A DNA stretch of 64,000 nucleotides from Halarchaeoplasma sp046498385 (GTDB lineage: Archaea > Thermoplasmatota > Thermoplasmata > Halarchaeoplasmatales > Halarchaeoplasmataceae), in NCBI GenBank assembly GCA_046498385.1, contig JAWOAU010000007.1, positions 1-64,000 on the forward strand, in the 5' to 3' direction. Shown one piece after another: positions 55,985 to 63,669 of the stretch. The translations under genes and the position numbers were made by a program. How positions within the stretch are numbered: position 1 is the stretch's first letter; every line of letters begins with the position of its first letter. The notes beneath the pieces are model-generated. The model saw nothing but the letters and a program-made list of their open reading frames with translations, was not told the origin of the DNA and made no database searches.

Positions 55985-56348
55985 AGAAGCTGGTACGGTA
56001 AAGGATAGCGAAAAAGTGGTCAAAGAATCGGTACCGAATGCGGAAGGTATTGAGATACAGTGGCTCATATCCCAAGAGGAAGGTTCCGACAGGATATACA
56101 TGCGAAAATTTACCCTGGCACCCGGGGCGGACATGAAGCTCCACAGTCATCCTCATACGGAACATATACAGTATTACCTAAAAGGCGAGGTAAAACTGAT
56201 CATGGGATCAAACGAATACGATGTTTCTGCGGGTGATTCGATATACATCCCTCCAGGAGTAAAACACAAATACATGAATAAAGGGACTGCCGATGCGGAA
56301 TTTTTGTGCATGATATCTGGTGGAGAGATCGAAACAAAAATCGAATAG
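55971..56348 (+). CDS. Single-domain cupin protein
   Basis: 125 aa (123 or 122 from later ATGs). A complete metal cupin: motif 1 LHSHPHTEHIQYYLKGEV and motif 2 GDSIYIPPGVKHKYMN, with H, H, E and H ligands. Members range from regulators to dioxygenases; function unknown. It is divergent from M32. Confidence 0.87.
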   Translation: MMIMKEAGTVKDSEKVVKESVPNAEGIEIQWLISQEEGSDRIYMRKFTLAPGADMKLHSHPHTEHIQYYLKGEVKLIMGSNEYDVSAGDSIYIPPGVKHKYMNKGTADAEFLCMISGGEIETKIE

Positions 56349-56424
56349 TAACGGGCCATTAGATTTATATACTACTATGGACATTTGTAGACAATAAGAC
56401 AAGTCCTTAAAGGAGGGCTAACAA

Positions 56425-57006
56425 ATGAGTGAAAAAGGAATATTTGACGATATAGAAGAAGCAGCAGAGGCTGAGGCTAGCGGTGGGCCAAATTACGGTG
56501 TGATAATCATGGCTCTAGGGATTGTGATGATTCTTGCTGTCGTAGCCCTTAAGATAGCAGGACCAAACGAACTCCCGATGATAGGTGAGTATCCTCAAGA
56601 GATATACACGGGTGATCCCTATTTCTCATATCATTTCTTCATGGGGTTAATCGGTGGAATAGTAGTTACAGGGATAGGCGGAGTTATGTCCATGAGTGGT
56701 AAACCGTCCGAAGATTTCGAGGAGGACTTCGAAGACACGGATGAAGATCTACTGGACGAAGATGTAGAAGAAGGTATATGTCCCACATGTGGTGCGGTCA
56801 TACCCATATCGTCCATGGAGTGCCCGGAATGCGGAGAAGAACTGGAACCTGCGGATGACGAAGAGGAAGAAGACATCTTTATAGGTGAGACTGTGGAATG
56901 TCCGATATGTGCCGCAACCGTAGATAGTTCATCAGAAGAGTGTCCGGAATGCGGTGAGCCACTGGGCGGAGATGTGGAAGAGGACGATTTCTTCGCGGAC
57001 CTCTAA
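56425..57006 (+). CDS. Two-pass membrane protein with two C-terminal zinc ribbons
   Basis: 193 aa. Acidic N terminus, membrane helices at about 27-46 and 72-92, a very acidic linker (DEDLLDEDVEEG), then two zinc ribbons CPTCGAVIPISSMECPECGE and CPICAATVDSSSEECPECGE, joined by another acidic stretch. AGGAGG lies upstream. Likely an adaptor on the inner membrane face. Family not recognised beyond zinc ribbons. Confidence 0.78.
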   Translation: MSEKGIFDDIEEAAEAEASGGPNYGVIIMALGIVMILAVVALKIAGPNELPMIGEYPQEIYTGDPYFSYHFFMGLIGGIVVTGIGGVMSMSGKPSEDFEEDFEDTDEDLLDEDVEEGICPTCGAVIPISSMECPECGEELEPADDEEEEDIFIGETVECPICAATVDSSSEECPECGEPLGGDVEEDDFFADL

Positions 57007-57022
57007 AAACCCTTAATAACCC

Positions 57023-57049
57023 TTTTTTTTTAATTTCTTTATATTTTTT
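57023..57049 (+). terminator. T-rich terminator after the zinc-ribbon membrane protein
   Basis: Nine T residues followed by AATTTCTTTATATTTTTT start about 17 bp after the stop codon. Confidence 0.5.
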
Positions 57050-57141
57050 ACTAGTAAACCCTTTGCTCAAGAAGTATGATAAATGCTACCTGACTAACGT
57101 CCCTCTCTCACTTCGAGATGAATCAAAGCTTACCTGTGACA

Positions 57142-57335
57142 TCGGGAATTTGGTTCCCGAAATATCTTCAGGAGCTCATTCCTGCTCTTCATTTTTCTTT
57201 TCGCAAACTCAAAGAAAAAATGAATGCTACAGAATCAGAGATTCTGCTCATTTTCCATTTTCTCATGTTCATTCGAGAATAAGGAAAATGCAGGGGACTG
57301 GTGTCCCCCTTTACTTCGGAAGGCAACCGCCTTCC
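57142..57335. repeat. Six consecutive stem-loops
   Basis: Arms: TCGGGAA/TTCCCGA (57142-57160); TTCATTTTTCTTT with AAAGAAAAAATGAA (57188-57224, one bulge); CAGAATC/GATTCTG (57230-57246); CATTTTCC/GGAAAATG (57249-57290); GGGGAC/GTCCCC (57293-57308); GGAAGGC/GCCTTCC (57318-57335). All arms differ in sequence. Confidence 0.7.
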
Positions 57336-57340
57336 TTCAA

Positions 57341-57482
57341 ATGCGTGGGAAGGGAATTTAACGCCAATTTGCATACAGCCTTCCCACTTTTATTTCATTA
57401 TAAATAAAATAATGCGTGGGAAGGGATATTAACGCCAATTTGTATACAACTTTCCCACTTTTATTTCATTGCAAATAAAATA
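57341..57482 (-). repeat. Two 71-bp tandem repeats resembling a shrunken tRNA
   Basis: Units 57341-57411 and 57412-57482 differ at only a few positions. On the minus strand each reads GTGGGAA...TTCCCACGCA, a 7-9-bp stem ending like an acceptor arm with GCA, and holds GGCGTTAA-TTCCC or similar, which matches the T-arm GGGTTCAAATCCC of the adjacent tRNA-Leu. The next unit position (57483) is where tRNA-Leu's own 3' end begins. The stem differs from the tRNA (GTGGGAA against GCGGGGG) yet stays paired, so changes compensate. Confidence 0.65.
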
Positions 57483-57483
57483 A

Positions 57484-57568
57484 TGCGGGGGAAGGGATTT
57501 GAACCCTCGGACACCTACGTGACAGGATCTTAAGTCCTGCGCCTTTGGCCATGCTTGGCTACCCCCGC
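57484..57568 (-). tRNA. tRNA-Leu (anticodon TAA)
   Basis: Acceptor GCGGGGG/CCCCCGC, anticodon stem CAGGA/TCCTG with loop CTTAAGA (anticodon TAA), long variable arm (CACGTAGGTGTC), T-arm AGGG-TTCAAAT-CCCT, discriminator A73, 85 nt. Class II tRNA as expected for leucine. No encoded CCA. Confidence 0.95.
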
Positions 57569-57592
57569 AAGAAGGGGTTTTACGATTTCTGA

Positions 57593-57656
57593 GGGCAAAC
57601 CGGAACAGGTTCCGGTGATTGCCCGCTTAGGAGCGGAAAAAGGTAATTTTATTACC
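57593..57656. repeat. Three consecutive stem-loops upstream of tRNA-Leu
   Basis: GGGCAA-ACCGGAAC / GTTCCGGT-GA-TTGCCC (57593-57624, 14 bp with a small bulge), CCGCT/AGCGG (57623-57636) and GGTAA/TTACC (57642-57656). They lie 25-88 nt before the tRNA 5' end and may be in its transcript leader. Confidence 0.65.
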
Positions 57657-57849
57657 CTCGCTCGCTAGCATGTAAAAACGTACTGGTAGAGAAGTGTTGA
57701 ACCATACTCTATTAGCACTCTTACATCTATATAACGTGGCTAACAAACAAATGATATAAAAAGATAACCACAAAAAAAGGAATGTAGAAAAAAATCGGGG
57801 TTTCACAACCCTAACGGATTTCAGGAATGTAAAAGGGGCTACGTGCAGA

Positions 57850-58041
57850 TCAAATCGTCTTTACGTTAACGGCTCTTGGTCCTTTTTCACTTTCTTCGAT
57901 TTCGAATTCTACCCTATCACCCTCGTTGAGCGTAGGTGAACTGATTTCACTACGATGAACGAATAAGTCCTCGCCGCCATCGTCAGGTTCGATGAATCCG
58001 TAGTTTTTCATGTTGCTGAAAAACTTTACTGTTCCTTCCAT
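57850..58041 (-). CDS. Cold-shock domain protein
   Basis: 63 aa from the ATG at 58041, chosen because AGGAGGTGA lies just upstream. RNP1 and RNP2 appear as KNYGFIEPDDG and DLFVHRSEI; the ends are GTVKFFSNMK and GPRAVNVKTI. It binds single-stranded RNA or DNA as an RNA chaperone. Csp proteins are bacterial in origin and scattered in archaea. Confidence 0.94.
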   Translation of the reverse strand: MEGTVKFFSNMKNYGFIEPDDGGEDLFVHRSEISSPTLNEGDRVEFEIEESEKGPRAVNVKTI

Positions 58042-58193
58042 ACGAGTTTCACCTCCTTGTATTTTGTAAAAGCATCTAAACCTCATAGCATTTAAACTTT
58101 TTCGTGGGTTTATCTATTTTTTTAGTTTTTGATGCGGCTCACAGCTAAAAATAGGACCATTGATGGATGCCAAAGGTCAAATAGCTAAAAAGA

Positions 58194-58628
58194 ATGACGA
58201 AAACTATCATGAGAACAAATGAGCAGATATCCCTAGCAACAGACGGCGCCAGTAAAGGAAACCCCGGATCGGCTGCCATGGGTTTTTCGATATATTCCGA
58301 GGATCTTGATGCCTTGCTTGAGGAAGATGCAAAATTCATAGGTCGGGCCACAAACAATGAGGCCGAGTATCGTGCACTTATATGGGCTTTGGAAAGGGGG
58401 AGCATGTACCGTGTTAAAAAAACGGTGCACTATTCCGATAGTCAACTATTGGTCAGGCAGTTAAAGGGACAATACTCCGTAAGGGCCCCAAACCTAAATA
58501 GGTTAGTTAAAAAGATAAATCGCTTAAAGAAACGTTACGACACGGTTTTACACGAACATGTTCCCAGGGAGAACAGGTATGTTTCAAGGGTTGACAGGAA
58601 CATAAATAACGTGCTGGATGGGACATAG
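58194..58628 (+). CDS. Type 1 ribonuclease H
   Basis: 144 aa. Catalytic acids: D in SLATDGASKGNPG, E in NNEAEYRALIWALE, D in VHYSDSQLLVRQL, and a late D in RVDRNINN. Members cut RNA in RNA-DNA hybrids. The form lacks the basic protrusion, as in archaeal and plant-type RNase HI. The start may be 58194 or the ATG at 58209. Confidence 0.92.
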   Translation: MTKTIMRTNEQISLATDGASKGNPGSAAMGFSIYSEDLDALLEEDAKFIGRATNNEAEYRALIWALERGSMYRVKKTVHYSDSQLLVRQLKGQYSVRAPNLNRLVKKINRLKKRYDTVLHEHVPRENRYVSRVDRNINNVLDGT

Positions 58629-58641
58629 TTTCCACCGAAAC
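58628..58641. promoter_or_regulatory. MarR operator candidate 1
   Basis: GTTTC-CACC-GAAAC palindrome, 3 bp upstream of the TATA region TTATATA (58644-58650) of the MarR/MATE operon. Confidence 0.6.
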
Positions 58642-58643
58642 CG

Positions 58644-58650
58644 TTATATA
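58644..58650 (+). promoter_or_regulatory. TATA element of the MarR-MATE operon
   Basis: TTATATA about 27 bp before the MarR ATG at 58674, enclosed by two GTTTC-N4-GAAAC palindromes. Confidence 0.6.
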
Positions 58651-58656
58651 GTTTTA

Positions 58657-58670
58657 GTTTCATTCGAAAC
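58657..58670. promoter_or_regulatory. MarR operator candidate 2
   Basis: GTTTC-ATTC-GAAAC palindrome centred 29 bp (nearly three helical turns) from candidate 1, ending 4 bp before the start codon. Confidence 0.6.
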
Positions 58671-58673
58671 CAT

Positions 58674-59111
58674 ATGTCCGAGAAAAATTCTGCACTTAAG
58701 TTGCACTCAATTATCCACCGAAGGCTTATAATACATCTCAGAAAAAAAATTGAGCCCTACGGTTTCAGCAGGGGCGAATTCCCCTTCCTGATACGCCTTC
58801 TAAAAAAGGGTGACGGTGTTTCCCAGAAGGAGATATGCCAGGACATCTCCATCTCCAAATCCACCACATCCAAGATGGTAAACAAACTGGAACAGGAAGG
58901 ATATCTAAGGATGGAAAGGGATCGGGAGGATAGACGAGTTAAGAAAATATACCTTACCGAGAAAAAAAAGGAGATCGAAGATATCATAACTGAGATCGAA
59001 GAAGGATTGGATGAGATTTTATTCAAAGGTTTCGACCGGGAGGAAAAAGAAAGATATTTGGAGTATTTGGAGCGAATAATGAAAAATATAAAAAATACGG
59101 TGGACGAATAA
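58674..59111 (+). CDS. MarR-family transcription regulator
   Basis: 145 aa. Helix-turn-helix at about 50-95: VSQKEICQDISISKSTTSKM then VNKLEQEGYLRMERDREDRR with the RDREDRR wing of MarR. Helices at both ends would form the dimer. Likely represses its own operon through the two GTTTC-N4-GAAAC sites upstream; ligand unknown. Its stop is followed directly by the first MATE start. Confidence 0.92.
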   Translation: MSEKNSALKLHSIIHRRLIIHLRKKIEPYGFSRGEFPFLIRLLKKGDGVSQKEICQDISISKSTTSKMVNKLEQEGYLRMERDREDRRVKKIYLTEKKKEIEDIITEIEEGLDEILFKGFDREEKERYLEYLERIMKNIKNTVDE

Positions 59112-60566
59112 ATGGAACTGCAGGAGACGTATTTATTTTTAAAGTCAAAGATGGGACGACCCGACAAAGAAGAGATAATCAGCGGAAATATAATCCCGGT
59201 CTTGTTCAAACTGGGTTGGCCAATGATGCTATCTTCACTGCTCCAAACAACTTATAACCTGATAGATACGATGTGGTTGGGAAGACTACCGGCACCCCAT
59301 AACGAACTGGCCGTAGGGGCATTGAGTTTAGCCTGGCCCTTTGTAATGTTGATGGTAGCCATCGAGATGGGCCTGGGAATCGCAGGTATAGCGTTGATAT
59401 CACAAAATACGGGAGCTAAAAGATACGGGGAAGCCCGAAAAGATGCGGGACAGATGTATTTCATATTTATTCTCTTTTCCATATTACTGGGTGGCGTGGG
59501 CTTTTTAATAGCGGAACCGTTTCTCGCTTTAATAACTGAGTCCGGAAGTCCTATGGTGGGACCCGCCGCTGCATACATTCGAATAATCTTCCTCGGATTC
59601 CCGGCTCTCATAACATTCGCCGCTTTTACCTTCAGTCTCCGGGCTTGGGGAGATACCATAACACCTACAGTGGTCATGGGGGTGGGCATTTTCGCCAATA
59701 TAATCCTGGACCCCGTATTCATATTTGGTGCAGGACCTGTACCTGCTATGGGCATACGGGGCGCCGCCGTTGCCACCACGTTATCCCGGACAATGTGTCT
59801 GCTTATAGCTGTACATCTTCTCTATCACCGTAAGGTGGGCCTGTGGATCAATTTGAGTCATTTGAAACCAGATTGGTATCGAATAAAAAAGTTCTTCCAG
59901 ATAGGGATTCCCGCCACCATCGCTCGGGCTATGGATTCCAGTGAATTTCTGATATTCGCAGCGGCGTTGACTTATCTACCTATGCACACAACAGTTGTTG
60001 CCGCCTACGGCATAGGCGGGAGGATACTAGGCATAAGCTTTGTGGTCATGTGGGGTCTTGGGATGGCCCTGACCACCGTAGTAGGACAGTCCCTAGGAGC
60101 GGAAAAGACGGACCGGGCGGATGAGGCCGCTAAAAAAGGCATGCTGATCATGATGGTTTTGATGTCTGGGATAGCTTTGTTTCTTGTGGCTTTCAGATTT
60201 TCTTTATTCGGATTTTTCATCAAAGACCGTCCCGAAGTGGTCCAGATGGGCGGTGAATTCCTCTTGATATTGGCCATAGGAGCACCTTTTTTTGCCATAT
60301 TTGAGGCGGTCTCTGCCACCCTGAATGGTTCGGGTCACACAAAACAGCAGTTAGGTATCAGCATAACACGTTTATGGGCCCTACGCATTCCGTTACTTAT
60401 CATATTGGCATTTGTAATAGGATTAAATTCCACTGGAGCCTGGTTAGCCATCGCCCTAAGCAATGTGATATCCGGTACTATAGCATATGTAGTTTACAGG
60501 TTGGGATGGTGGAAAAAGAAAATAATCGACAAAGACCCTTTTTCCAAAAATCAAATACCTAGATAA
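59112..60566 (+). CDS. MATE-family efflux transporter 1
   Basis: 484 aa, 12 membrane helices. Family features: PVLFKLGWPMMLSSLLQTTY near the N terminus, GIRGAAVATTLSRTMCLLIA, and VVGQSLGAEKTDRADEA. It exports organic cations or drugs with Na+ or H+. Start codon adjoins the MarR stop (TAAATG), so it is co-transcribed. Confidence 0.95.
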   Translation: MELQETYLFLKSKMGRPDKEEIISGNIIPVLFKLGWPMMLSSLLQTTYNLIDTMWLGRLPAPHNELAVGALSLAWPFVMLMVAIEMGLGIAGIALISQNTGAKRYGEARKDAGQMYFIFILFSILLGGVGFLIAEPFLALITESGSPMVGPAAAYIRIIFLGFPALITFAAFTFSLRAWGDTITPTVVMGVGIFANIILDPVFIFGAGPVPAMGIRGAAVATTLSRTMCLLIAVHLLYHRKVGLWINLSHLKPDWYRIKKFFQIGIPATIARAMDSSEFLIFAAALTYLPMHTTVVAAYGIGGRILGISFVVMWGLGMALTTVVGQSLGAEKTDRADEAAKKGMLIMMVLMSGIALFLVAFRFSLFGFFIKDRPEVVQMGGEFLLILAIGAPFFAIFEAVSATLNGSGHTKQQLGISITRLWALRIPLLIILAFVIGLNSTGAWLAIALSNVISGTIAYVVYRLGWWKKKIIDKDPFSKNQIPR

Positions 60567-60622
60567 ATATAATGAGATGCAAAAGTATAAATAACAAAAA
60601 TTAAATCAAAGTGGTAGGCCAT

Positions 60623-62092
60623 ATGAAAGTTCAAAACACGTATCGGAAGCTAAAATCTCGTTTTAGCCAACCCACTAAGAAAGAAATAATTGAAGGTAAC
60701 GTATATCCCGTTTTATTTAAACTTGCATGGCCAATGATGTTAACCACCTTACTCAACACTACTTACAACCTCGTGGATACCGTATGGTTAGGGAGGCTTT
60801 CTTCTCCTGAAAATACTCTCTCGGTAGGTGCGGTGAGCTTAGCATGGCCTTTCATATTCCTCCTGCTTTCCATCGAGATCGGACTCGGACTTGCCGCCAT
60901 AGCATTGATATCCCAGCATACCGGTGCAAAGGATTACGACGAAGCCAGGAAATACACGGGTCAGCTTTTTTTTCTGTTCATGGTCCTTTCGGTGGTCATA
61001 GCCGCCGTTGCATACTTTGTAACCGAAGATTTCCTCAACCTTTTGACTGGCGATGGTGAAATGGTACCCTATGCCGCGGCATACCTTAAAATTCTATACC
61101 TTGGTTTCCCGGGTCTTTTGATCTTTACCGCCTTCTCGTTCTCTCTAAGAGCATGGGGTGATACATTGACTCCCACCAAGGTTATGGCCGTATCCGTCCT
61201 GCTCAATATACTCTTGGATCCCCTATTGATATTCGGGCTAGGTCCCTTTCCTCAAATGGGCATAAGAGGTGCAGCTTTGGGGACCATAATCGGTAGGTAC
61301 GTCGGCATGTTTATAGCGGTGTACCTTATGTTCGGTGGTCGAGTGGGTATCAAATTAAACCTGGCACAACTGAAGCCGGATTTTTCAAGGATAAAAAAGA
61401 TCCTTAAAATCGGCATCCCGGCAGCCATCGCACGTACGGAGGAGGCCTTCGGGTTCGTAATTATCACCGGATTACTCGCCATGATGCCTTATCAGGAAGA
61501 GGTGTTGGCGGCCTACGGCATCGGCAGTCGTGTGATCAATATCACCTTTATCGTACTCATGGGTTCCATGTTAGCCACGGGTACCATGATAGGTCAGGCC
61601 CTCGGAGCGAACAAAAGGGCCCGTGCGGAGGAGGTAGTCAAAAAGACCATGGTATTTATGCTGTTTTTCTTACTGACAACCTCTGTAGTATTTATAGTAT
61701 TTAGGCAGCAAATCATGACATTTTTTATCCCAGGTGAACCTAAGGTCATAAAAATAGGCGCTATGTATCTAGCCATACTTGCCATCGGAGCTCCCTTTTC
61801 GGCCTTCTATGAATCCGTATCCGGCGCACTGTTCGGTTCGGGTCATACCGTTCAGCAGTTCAGCCTTAGCGTAACCCGCCTCTGGTGCCTGAGGATCCCT
61901 ATGATCCTTTCATTTTCCTTCGGACTTATGCTAAATTCCACAGGCGCGTGGATCGCTATCACGTTCAGCAACATAGGCGCAGGATTATTGGCACTTTGGA
62001 TCTATAGGATGGGTTGGTGGAGAGAAAAGATTATAGAGAAGGAACCGGGGGCTAGGGTAGAGAAATTGTTAAAGCGTTTTAAGAAGAAATGA
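60623..62092 (+). CDS. MATE-family efflux transporter 2
   Basis: 489 aa from the ATG at 60623; a GTG at 60611 is in frame. Paralogue of transporters 1 and 3 (VYPVLFKLAWPMMLTTLLNT, MGIRGAALGTIIGRYVGM, MIGQALGANKRARAEE). A TATA-like GTATAAATA at 60591 gives it its own leaderless promoter, without a visible palindrome. Confidence 0.95.
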   Translation: MKVQNTYRKLKSRFSQPTKKEIIEGNVYPVLFKLAWPMMLTTLLNTTYNLVDTVWLGRLSSPENTLSVGAVSLAWPFIFLLLSIEIGLGLAAIALISQHTGAKDYDEARKYTGQLFFLFMVLSVVIAAVAYFVTEDFLNLLTGDGEMVPYAAAYLKILYLGFPGLLIFTAFSFSLRAWGDTLTPTKVMAVSVLLNILLDPLLIFGLGPFPQMGIRGAALGTIIGRYVGMFIAVYLMFGGRVGIKLNLAQLKPDFSRIKKILKIGIPAAIARTEEAFGFVIITGLLAMMPYQEEVLAAYGIGSRVINITFIVLMGSMLATGTMIGQALGANKRARAEEVVKKTMVFMLFFLLTTSVVFIVFRQQIMTFFIPGEPKVIKIGAMYLAILAIGAPFSAFYESVSGALFGSGHTVQQFSLSVTRLWCLRIPMILSFSFGLMLNSTGAWIAITFSNIGAGLLALWIYRMGWWREKIIEKEPGARVEKLLKRFKKK

Positions 62093-62105
62093 TGCTAGAT
62101 TTTTA

Positions 62106-62119
62106 GTTCACTCCGAAAC
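62106..62119. promoter_or_regulatory. MarR operator candidate 3
   Basis: GTTCACTCCGAAAC, embedded in TTTTAGTTCACTCCGAAAC, aligns without gaps with TTTTAGTTTCATTCGAAAC at operator 2. ATTATATC follows as a TATA box for the third MATE gene. Confidence 0.5.
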
Positions 62120-62194
62120 TATTATATCTCATAACCTTCGTCGGGAATCCATACCAGGTAAGATCTTGAAACAAAAGCGACGGTGGATCCATAG

Positions 62195-63616
62195 ATGAAA
62201 GTGCATGACCTATACCAGTATCTAAAATCACGCATGGGAAGACCCGGTAAAAACGAGATAATCCAGGGCGGCATCTATCCCGTACTATTCAAACTTGCAT
62301 GGCCCATGATAGTGGCATCTCTGCTCCAGACCGCATATAACCTTGTAGATACCCTATGGTTGGGCCGTCTCCCATCTCCTGAGAATACTCTTTCAGTAGG
62401 TGCCGTTAGTATATCCTGGCCCTTCATATTCCTCCTGCTTTCCATCGAGATCGGCCTCGGCATATCCGCCCTTGCAATGATATCTCAGCATACAGGGGCA
62501 AAACAGTATGAAGAAGCCTATCATGATACCGGCCAGATTTTTTTCCTGTTCATCGTTCTTTCCATCGTACTAGGTGTGGTGGGATATTTTGTAGCAGAGG
62601 ATTTTTTGAATTTCCTTACCAACGATGGGGCCATGGTGCCCTACGCAAAGGAATACCTTCAGATCATATTCCTGGGTTTCCCGGTACTTCTAACCTTTGC
62701 CGCCTTTTCTTTTTCACTGAGGGCCTGGGGAGATACCATCACACCAACGTTGGTGATGGCGGTTTCCGTACTTATCAACATCCTTTTGGACCCCATACTG
62801 ATATTTGGATTAGGACCATTTCCCCACATGGGTATACGTGGTGCGGCCGTCGCGTCGGTCACCTCTAGATCCGTAGGGATGTGTATTGCCGTGTACTTGC
62901 TTTATACCGGGAAAGTAGGTATCAAGCTAAGACTATCCCACCTCAAGCCGGATTTTACGAAGATAAAAAAATTCATTGTCATAGGTACCCCTGCAACACT
63001 AGCACGTATGGAAGAGGCGGTGGGATTCGTTGTGCTGACCGGACTCCTGGCTATGCTACCCCATCAAGAAGAGGTACTTGCGGCCTACGGTATAGGCGGT
63101 AGGATAACCAACATCACCTTCGTGGTGCTCTCGGGTATGATGATGGCCATAAGTACAATGGTCGGTCAATCCCTAGGTGCCGATAAAGAAGGGAGGGCGG
63201 AAAAGATCGGGGGCAAGGCCATGATTTTGATGATAACCTTGATGAGTATAATCTCTTTAGTTCTGGTAGTATTCAGATACCAGATAGTGGCATTTTTCAT
63301 ACCCAGTGAGCCCATGGTGATAGAGATAGGAGCAATGTACCTTGCCATACTGGCCATAGGGGCACCCTTTTTTGCAATCTACGAGGCGGTTTCCGGAGCA
63401 TTGAACGGTTCGGGGCACACCAGCCAGCAGTTCGTCCTCAGTGCTACACGGCTTTGGGGGCTGAGAATACCCATGATCCTGCTCTTCGCTTTTGTGATAT
63501 CCTTGAATTCCACCGGTGCATGGATGGCGATAGCTTTCAGCAACGTGGGAGCGGGAATAATAGCCTATTTTCTTTACAAAAAAGGATGGTGGAAAGAGAA
63601 AGTCATCGATAAATGA
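62195..63616 (+). CDS. MATE-family efflux transporter 3
   Basis: 473 aa, 12 membrane helices. YPVLFKLAWPMIVASLLQTA, MGIRGAAVASVTSRSVGM and MVGQSLGADKEGRAEK. Closer to transporter 2 than to 1. Its own promoter region carries a degenerate copy of the MarR site. The three arose by tandem duplication; substrates may differ. Confidence 0.95.
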   Translation: MKVHDLYQYLKSRMGRPGKNEIIQGGIYPVLFKLAWPMIVASLLQTAYNLVDTLWLGRLPSPENTLSVGAVSISWPFIFLLLSIEIGLGISALAMISQHTGAKQYEEAYHDTGQIFFLFIVLSIVLGVVGYFVAEDFLNFLTNDGAMVPYAKEYLQIIFLGFPVLLTFAAFSFSLRAWGDTITPTLVMAVSVLINILLDPILIFGLGPFPHMGIRGAAVASVTSRSVGMCIAVYLLYTGKVGIKLRLSHLKPDFTKIKKFIVIGTPATLARMEEAVGFVVLTGLLAMLPHQEEVLAAYGIGGRITNITFVVLSGMMMAISTMVGQSLGADKEGRAEKIGGKAMILMITLMSIISLVLVVFRYQIVAFFIPSEPMVIEIGAMYLAILAIGAPFFAIYEAVSGALNGSGHTSQQFVLSATRLWGLRIPMILLFAFVISLNSTGAWMAIAFSNVGAGIIAYFLYKKGWWKEKVIDK

Positions 63617-63669
63617 TGTCATCCGAAAAGGAATAAACTAAAATACAACCGACGCCCAAAGAAGAACAA

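Larger units (their letters stand above)
57050..57849. other. 800-bp region without a protein gene: stem-loops, repeats, tRNA-Leu
   Basis: Holds six abutting stem-loops (57142-57335), two 71-bp tandem repeats (57341-57482), tRNA-Leu on the minus strand (57484-57568) and three more abutting stem-loops (57593-57656). From 57660 to 57849 I see only a TATA-like TATATAA near 57730 (minus strand) and a weak hairpin GGGTT/AACCC near 57790. Confidence 0.7.

Noticed and set aside
54389..56134. Longer M32 product starting at 56134
   Set aside because: The extension overlaps a complete divergent cupin gene and is unlike the family N terminus.
57063..57407. 114-codon plus-strand open frame in the hairpin region
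   Set aside because: Its composition follows the inverted repeats and the tandem repeat; no protein-like pattern is seen.
57341..57482. CRISPR array
   Set aside because: Only two direct copies, unit 71 bp with no unique spacers and no cas genes in the window.
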